This document shows positions 59,369-64,000 of a stretch of DNA of 64,000 bases, piece by piece (position 1 is the first letter of the stretch; every line of letters begins with the position of its first letter). The DNA is from Gongronella butleri (taxonomy: Eukaryota; Mucoromycota; Mucoromycetes; Mucorales; Cunninghamellaceae). Location: NCBI GenBank assembly GCA_025201375.1, contig JAIWZP010000013.1, positions 186,001 through 250,000 on the forward strand, given 5' to 3'. Made by a program: the position numbers and the translations under genes. Below the pieces are notes generated by a model. That model was not told the DNA's origin and searched no databases. It was given only the letters and a program-made list of their open reading frames with translations.

Positions 59369-62300
59369 GCAAAGGGGCCAAGAAAAAGAAAAAAAGAAAA
59401 AAAGAAATGCGAAAAAAAAAGGAAAAGTGGCCGCCTCGATGTCGAATGGCCCTCCCCACCTTTTGTCCTTGTGTCACGCCAGCCTGCCCAGGACCTCCAT
59501 TAATTTATTTACTGGTAGCCGAACTGCGCCTTTTTTGATGCGTCCATCCGCAGTCGTCTTGTTTTACCTGCCATGTCATCAAATTAGCCTTGAAAAGGGC
59601 CAAAATCTCCATTCATCGCGTTTTGCACCATAACCAGTCAATCAACCCCTGGCTTTCTATTTTTTTTCGGTGACTGAAGCGTGCTTTACCATGTAATTGA
59701 ATGGTGTGGCGATCTGAACATAGTGATCTGATCGAACTCCTTGGGATTGTCACAATTTTTGCAAATCGGCAATTGAGCAGCATCTGGTGCCTACTGAAAT
59801 TCAACGATAGGTTGATTTAAACTAAAAAACTTGTAATTTCCAGACGATGATTAAAAACTCTTTTGTAAGTAATGTATTCATTGGCTTACAACCAATAAAA
59901 GACCACATGGCGCTTTTTTGCAAACCAATTGTCAAATATCTAGTGTATTGTGCTCCTTGAGTAATGCTTTTTGTGGACCATGTTGGGATCCAATTGCACA
60001 ATGAATTTCAGGGCACACTATGTTGTAAATGTGCGGTCAAATGTTGCTTTATAAAAAAACGAACCCTGTGAATGGCATTTTTGCGGACACTTTTTGATCA
60101 CCAGTGAAGTATTGGCATGCCCGTGTGTATGGGCATCGTGGTATTGGAATGCACTTGTTTTTGTCTCGGCAGCAGTGCATTCCATTAGGGAGTATTCGTC
60201 GATTAGTGCAATTTTCTCTAAAAGTCGCATGTTTCGATGTTTCCGTCATTTGACCAGCCTGAAATTTGACCATTCATACAAGATCAAGATGCTCTTCAAC
60301 TTTTGCAGCTTGCATCAGGCTGCTCCAACGCAGCAAAGCAAGGTAATGTAAAAAAAATAGCCCGATTTACCTTAAATCGTTGTATTTTGTGAATTTTTGC
60401 ATCAATTAAGACATTTGAAAATAGATACACCGTGTGAAGTGCGTTGTCAATTACAACTTTAACGCTTTCAGTGAAGCTGTGAAATGAGGTGGAAGATAAG
60501 TTTGTGCGATAACAAAAAAAGAAAATGACAATTGAGCGTGTTTTATGCGTTTGATTTTATCCAATTCTCTCAAAGCCAAAAGCAATGCATGCGGCACGTT
60601 GCCATGCACAGTTTTTCATTATTAAGCCCAAGAGCTACGAAGCCTAGAAAAAAGTTTTACGAAGGAAGCTCGTCATTTATCGTGAAAATCATAATTTCTA
60701 TCATTAACCCTATGTTAACATCATTGGCACCGGCATCAAAGTTGCTTTTGAATCCGTGCTTCACATTTGCTATGAGTTGTGGAGAAGATTAACTTGAGCC
60801 ATATCACTCAAAACGCAATTAACTCAAAAACGCGGTGCTCCTTTGTCTCATGTTTCTTTTCTATGCACCCTAGCGCTTCGCTTAATAATGAAAAACTGTG
60901 CACGAGAGCGTGCTCTATGCATTGCTCTTGGTTTCGAGAACTTTGGTTCGTAACAAGCTTTTGAAATCGCGCTAAAGCGTGTTTTGTATTTTTTAATTGT
61001 TACAACTCCTTTCCACAACATTGCTCCGGGTTGTTGTAAGCGGCAAAAATAAAGTCGGCAGTGTGCGCGACACCCTGCACTTGGTATAAATATATCAATT
61101 AATTCGAAAATGACGCAAAAAAATGCAAAAAGCCGACTATATTTTGCTTTTTTTGAAATAGCTTGAATTTTGCTGCACTAGATTAGCTTGATGTTAGCAG
61201 CAAAGTTGAATCTTGCCTCGGCCCCGTGTGGGTGGTCAAAATTCAGGTAGATTAAATGGAGACAATGTCGAGAACACGCGAATTTTAGTAAAAATCACGG
61301 TAATTGACGATTACTCGCGAATGAGACGCGCTGCCGTGACAGGACCAATTAGATTTGGATGCCATGATGCTGATGTATAGGGTCATGCCAATATTTCACG
61401 TGTTTTCGAAAAGTCCCTGCTAAAATAGCACTCTCAGAGTCCCTTTTTTTGCAATGCGCGATTTGACCGCGTTATTACAATACAACGTGCCCTGAAATTT
61501 ACGGAGCAGGTGGGCCGCATTGTTTTCTGCAAATTTTATGCTCAGCGTGGAGCTCTAGCACGCGATGAAAAAAAATAGTAAGAGTGGGTGCCAAATTTGC
61601 AACAATTTGCAGTGTGCGCATCTCTTTTCAATTAAGATTCCTCAATTGCAGGATATGTGGATGTGGCAGATAGACTGCGATGTTTCTACGTTTCAAAGCA
61701 AAGCACTGCGAGCCCTCAGTGCTTTGAAAAATCAGCTAATCGCTTGCAAATGACTGGTTTTCGAGTGCCAAAGATCGCCCATCTAATATGCAGCTGAACT
61801 AAAGAGCTCATTGGGAGCGCAAAGATGGGGGCTCGCGGTGAGATAAACCTCATGGACCATTATAATCTGCTCTTGCGGTCAAAGCGCGCTTTGTAGTGAA
61901 AAGCGAACGGTCAAAATGATATTTTGGCAGGCTTTCTTTTTTAAACCGCTGAAGTTTCGACATGCGTGCGTGCGCCTGCATCATCTCTTTACGGGACCAT
62001 TTGGTTTTATCTCGGCGGTGTGTCTTGCGAGCAAGCCCTCCTTGTAGTATCATGTTTTTCCTTTTTATATCGGGCTTTATTCTGGACACGGTATTGCGGC
62101 AGCTTACGGCAAGCGGCACATGTTATTCAAATGTCGGCCCCGTTCATCTGACGAAGTTTCAAGTAGACTCACAGTTGGTACCGGTTCTTGTGCACAAAAT
62201 GAGCCCCCAAGCTTCACTGTGCGCTCAGCAAGGCGCTTTTTGCACCCGAACTTTGACTTTTATACTAAAGTGGATACATTTTCAGGGCATCGTATGTTTG

Positions 62301-62492
62301 ATTGCGACGCGTGCAGGGCCCTTTTTCATTTTATTTCCGTGCAGCAGGTTATGCCATCAAAGCCAAAGAATTTGTGAAAAAATCCTTGTTTTATTCAAAA
62401 CGATTACATTTTATAAAAAATAAATACGTGCGTCATCTGTAAAAAAAAAAGTTGGCAGGATATTGCAAAGGGTTTTTGCATGCAAAATAACC
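59369..62492. other. Gene-free DNA between SNX4 and the H+-ATPase
   Basis: About 3.1 kb. 59,370-59,450 is the SNX4 leader (purine-rich on plus). The rest is AT-rich with only short unsupported ORFs and almost no TACTGTA words, unlike the repeat zones at 2-5 and 44-47 kb. No homology to dispersed repeats A or B was noticed. Confidence 0.45.
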
Positions 62493-64000
62493 CTAACCAC
62501 TTGTTGACTGACCACCTGACAGAATACGATGGGCGTCGTTGGCCTAAAAAAAAAAACATGCGTGAGCAACCTATTTCTTTTTTTTTTTTTTTTTTTTCTT
62601 CATACCTGGACGACCGAGAGTCTGCGCATTTCCTTTGGATCCATGGACACGTTTCGTCCGCCACCAAAGAGACGTTGTCGGAAAGTCGAAGGGCCCTCGC
62701 TGATGTGGAGCGAGCGCGTGCGGTTGCGATAGTAGCGCGCCGAGGTGGATGGCGTGGACAATCCAGAGAGCTGAGAAGAGCGGCGGCGCAGTGAGCGCGG
62801 CTTGCCCTCGACGGGCACAGCCTCGAGATCTTCGGGGTGGAAGAACCATTGAAGACCAAACTTGATCCAATCGAGGGGCACAAACCACACAAAGTTCCAA
62901 ATCCAGGCGATGCCGGCCCAGCCCCAGCCGCAGCCCTCAATTTGCGTGAAGCCCCAGTTGGCATAGACGGCAATGAACGTGGCAACGAGCTGTGCCACGA
63001 TAAAGGCACACATGAGTAGGACGGATGGGCGTTCCATGAAGAAGAAGCCTTGCGAGCGTGTGACAAAGATGAGGGCCTGGCTGATGGTGCTGACTTGTAG
63101 GTAGATGACCGAGTGCAGCGGGAAGTCATTGGGGTCGTGGAATTGAACCACACCAAACGTGCGCTGGAACCACGTCGTCTTGTATGCGACGGCAAAAAAG
63201 GCAATGGTCGATGCCGCCAAATACAAGCCATAGACAATGGCACTGATGAAGATTTCGTACAAATTCCACTTGTCGGGGTGCGGCGACGGCCTGACACGGT
63301 CGGTGGAGATGGTCATGATTGTACCGTCGTTCAAAATGGCGAGAATAAGCACCATGAATGGCGGGAAGTCGAATTGGAAGGCAAACACCATGATGGCAAA
63401 ACCGACAACCACACGAATCGTGACGGAGCACGTGTAGATCGAGTAATTGCGCATGCGCTGGAAAATCTGGCGCGAGTGGATCAGTGCTTCGATGATGACC
63501 GACAAACCAGGCTCCGTCAAAACAATGTCGGCGGCTGCGCGCGCAGCATCCGTCGCGTCGGCAACGGCCACACCCACGTTGGCCTTGGAAAGCGCGGGCG
63601 CGTCATTGACACCATCACCAGTCATCGCGACCATGTGCCCCATGTGCTGCAGACGCTCGACAATCTCGTACTTGTGCTCAGGATACACGCCGGCAAAGCC
63701 ATCCGCACCAAGGACAAGATCATCCACATCGCTGAAGCCTGAGCCGGGTGGAGGACCGTCTTTGAGCGTCGTTGACAAGAACATGTTATCCTAGCAAAAG
63801 GAAAAAAAAAAATGAGATGATGCACCTTTTTTGTATCTTTTTTTTTTCCAGCTTACACCCATGCCCAATCGTCGACCTGTTTCCTTGCCAATGGCGAGTT
63901 GGTCACCAGTGATCATCTTGACCTGAACACCAAGAGCAATGGCACGATCGATCGTTTCCTTGGTGTCGGAGCGAGGCGGGTCATAAATGGGCAGCAAGCC
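62493..64000 (-). CDS. PMA1: Plasma-membrane P-type H+-ATPase, C-terminal half (runs off the right edge)
   Basis: Exons visible: beyond 64000 to 63857, 63790-62606 and 62543-62493. The protein pumps protons out of the cell and powers nutrient uptake. Visible motifs of a P3A-ATPase: [33 protein letters not shown], then [44 protein letters not shown], and the membrane segments from [19 protein letters not shown] onward, including [15 protein letters not shown]. The C-terminal ~110 residues are cytosolic, Ser/Arg-rich, and probably regulatory. The last 16 residues come from a separate small exon ([16 protein letters not shown]). The N-terminal half, including the phosphorylated DKTGT, lies outside the window. 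Confidence 0.93.

Noticed and set aside
60000..62400. Possible relation of the 59.4-62.4 kb region to repeats A or B
   Set aside because: Only short AT-rich similarities were seen; no ordered series of shared words.
63113..63742. 209-codon plus-strand ORF over the H+-ATPase
   Set aside because: Antisense of highly conserved ATPase coding sequence.

Overview
This window is nuclear DNA of a fungus. About twenty-one intron-bearing or compact protein genes can be modelled from end to end or to the window edge, and nearly all belong to conserved fungal/eukaryotic families (Vts1, Sec23, alkaline ceramidase, Rpb11, CCT-gamma, Spo7-type phosphatase subunit, Caf40, DGAT1, Snx4, plasma-membrane H+-ATPase). 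Roughly ninety short spliceosomal introns (about 45-110 nt, GTAAG-type donors, long T or A homopolymers) interrupt them. The Rhizomucor-type secreted lipase and the dense short introns suggest an early-diverging, Mucoromycota- or chytrid-grade fungus, but the sequence alone does not fix the lineage. No tRNA, rRNA, CRISPR or prokaryotic-style element was seen.

Layout. 1-700: 5' part of VTS1 (minus). 700-5,570: gene-poor repeat zone with a ~0.86-kb element with long terminal inverted repeats, one copy of a dispersed repeat, AAGCTT-rich DNA and TACTGTA/TACAGTA palindrome clusters. 5,575-11,677: peroxisomal enoyl-CoA hydratase/isomerase, SEC23 and alkaline ceramidase, all minus. 11.7-15.5 kb: gene-poor. 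15.6-31.9 kb: a dense block with RPB11, a saccharopine-dehydrogenase-like oxidoreductase, CCT3, peptidyl-tRNA hydrolase, a ZNG1/CobW metallochaperone, a BBE-like FAD oxidase, a secreted lipase, an HSF-type transcription factor and DIM1. 33.6-37.1 kb: an unrecognised 876-residue acidic protein with seven C2H2 fingers, most encoded by single phase-0 exons. 37-47 kb: acyl-CoA oxidase flanked by gene-poor DNA, including a ~495-bp tandem array and the second copy of the dispersed repeat. 47.1-59.4 kb: SPO7-like, SDHAF4, DGAT1, a small repeat protein, CAF40, an SDR and SNX4. 59.4-62.5 kb: gene-poor. 62.5 kb-end: 3' part of a P-type H+-ATPase.

Functional themes. Lipid metabolism is prominent: an acyl-CoA oxidase and an enoyl-CoA hydratase-family enzyme both end in the peroxisomal signal AKL; a secreted lipase, alkaline ceramidase, Spo7-like lipin-phosphatase regulator and DGAT1 are also present, the last two only ~1 kb apart. 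Two head-to-head pairs (CCT3/PTH and ZNG1/FAD oxidase) share short intergenic promoters.

The most novel-looking items are the one-finger-per-exon C2H2 gene, the TACTGTA palindrome clusters that differ between two copies of the same dispersed repeat, the long-TIR element, the ~495-bp tandem array, and short words (CGCGTC, CCAATKG) that recur in introns of unrelated genes. All exon coordinates were deduced by eye from splice signals, reading-frame continuity and family conservation; every complete model closes in frame.
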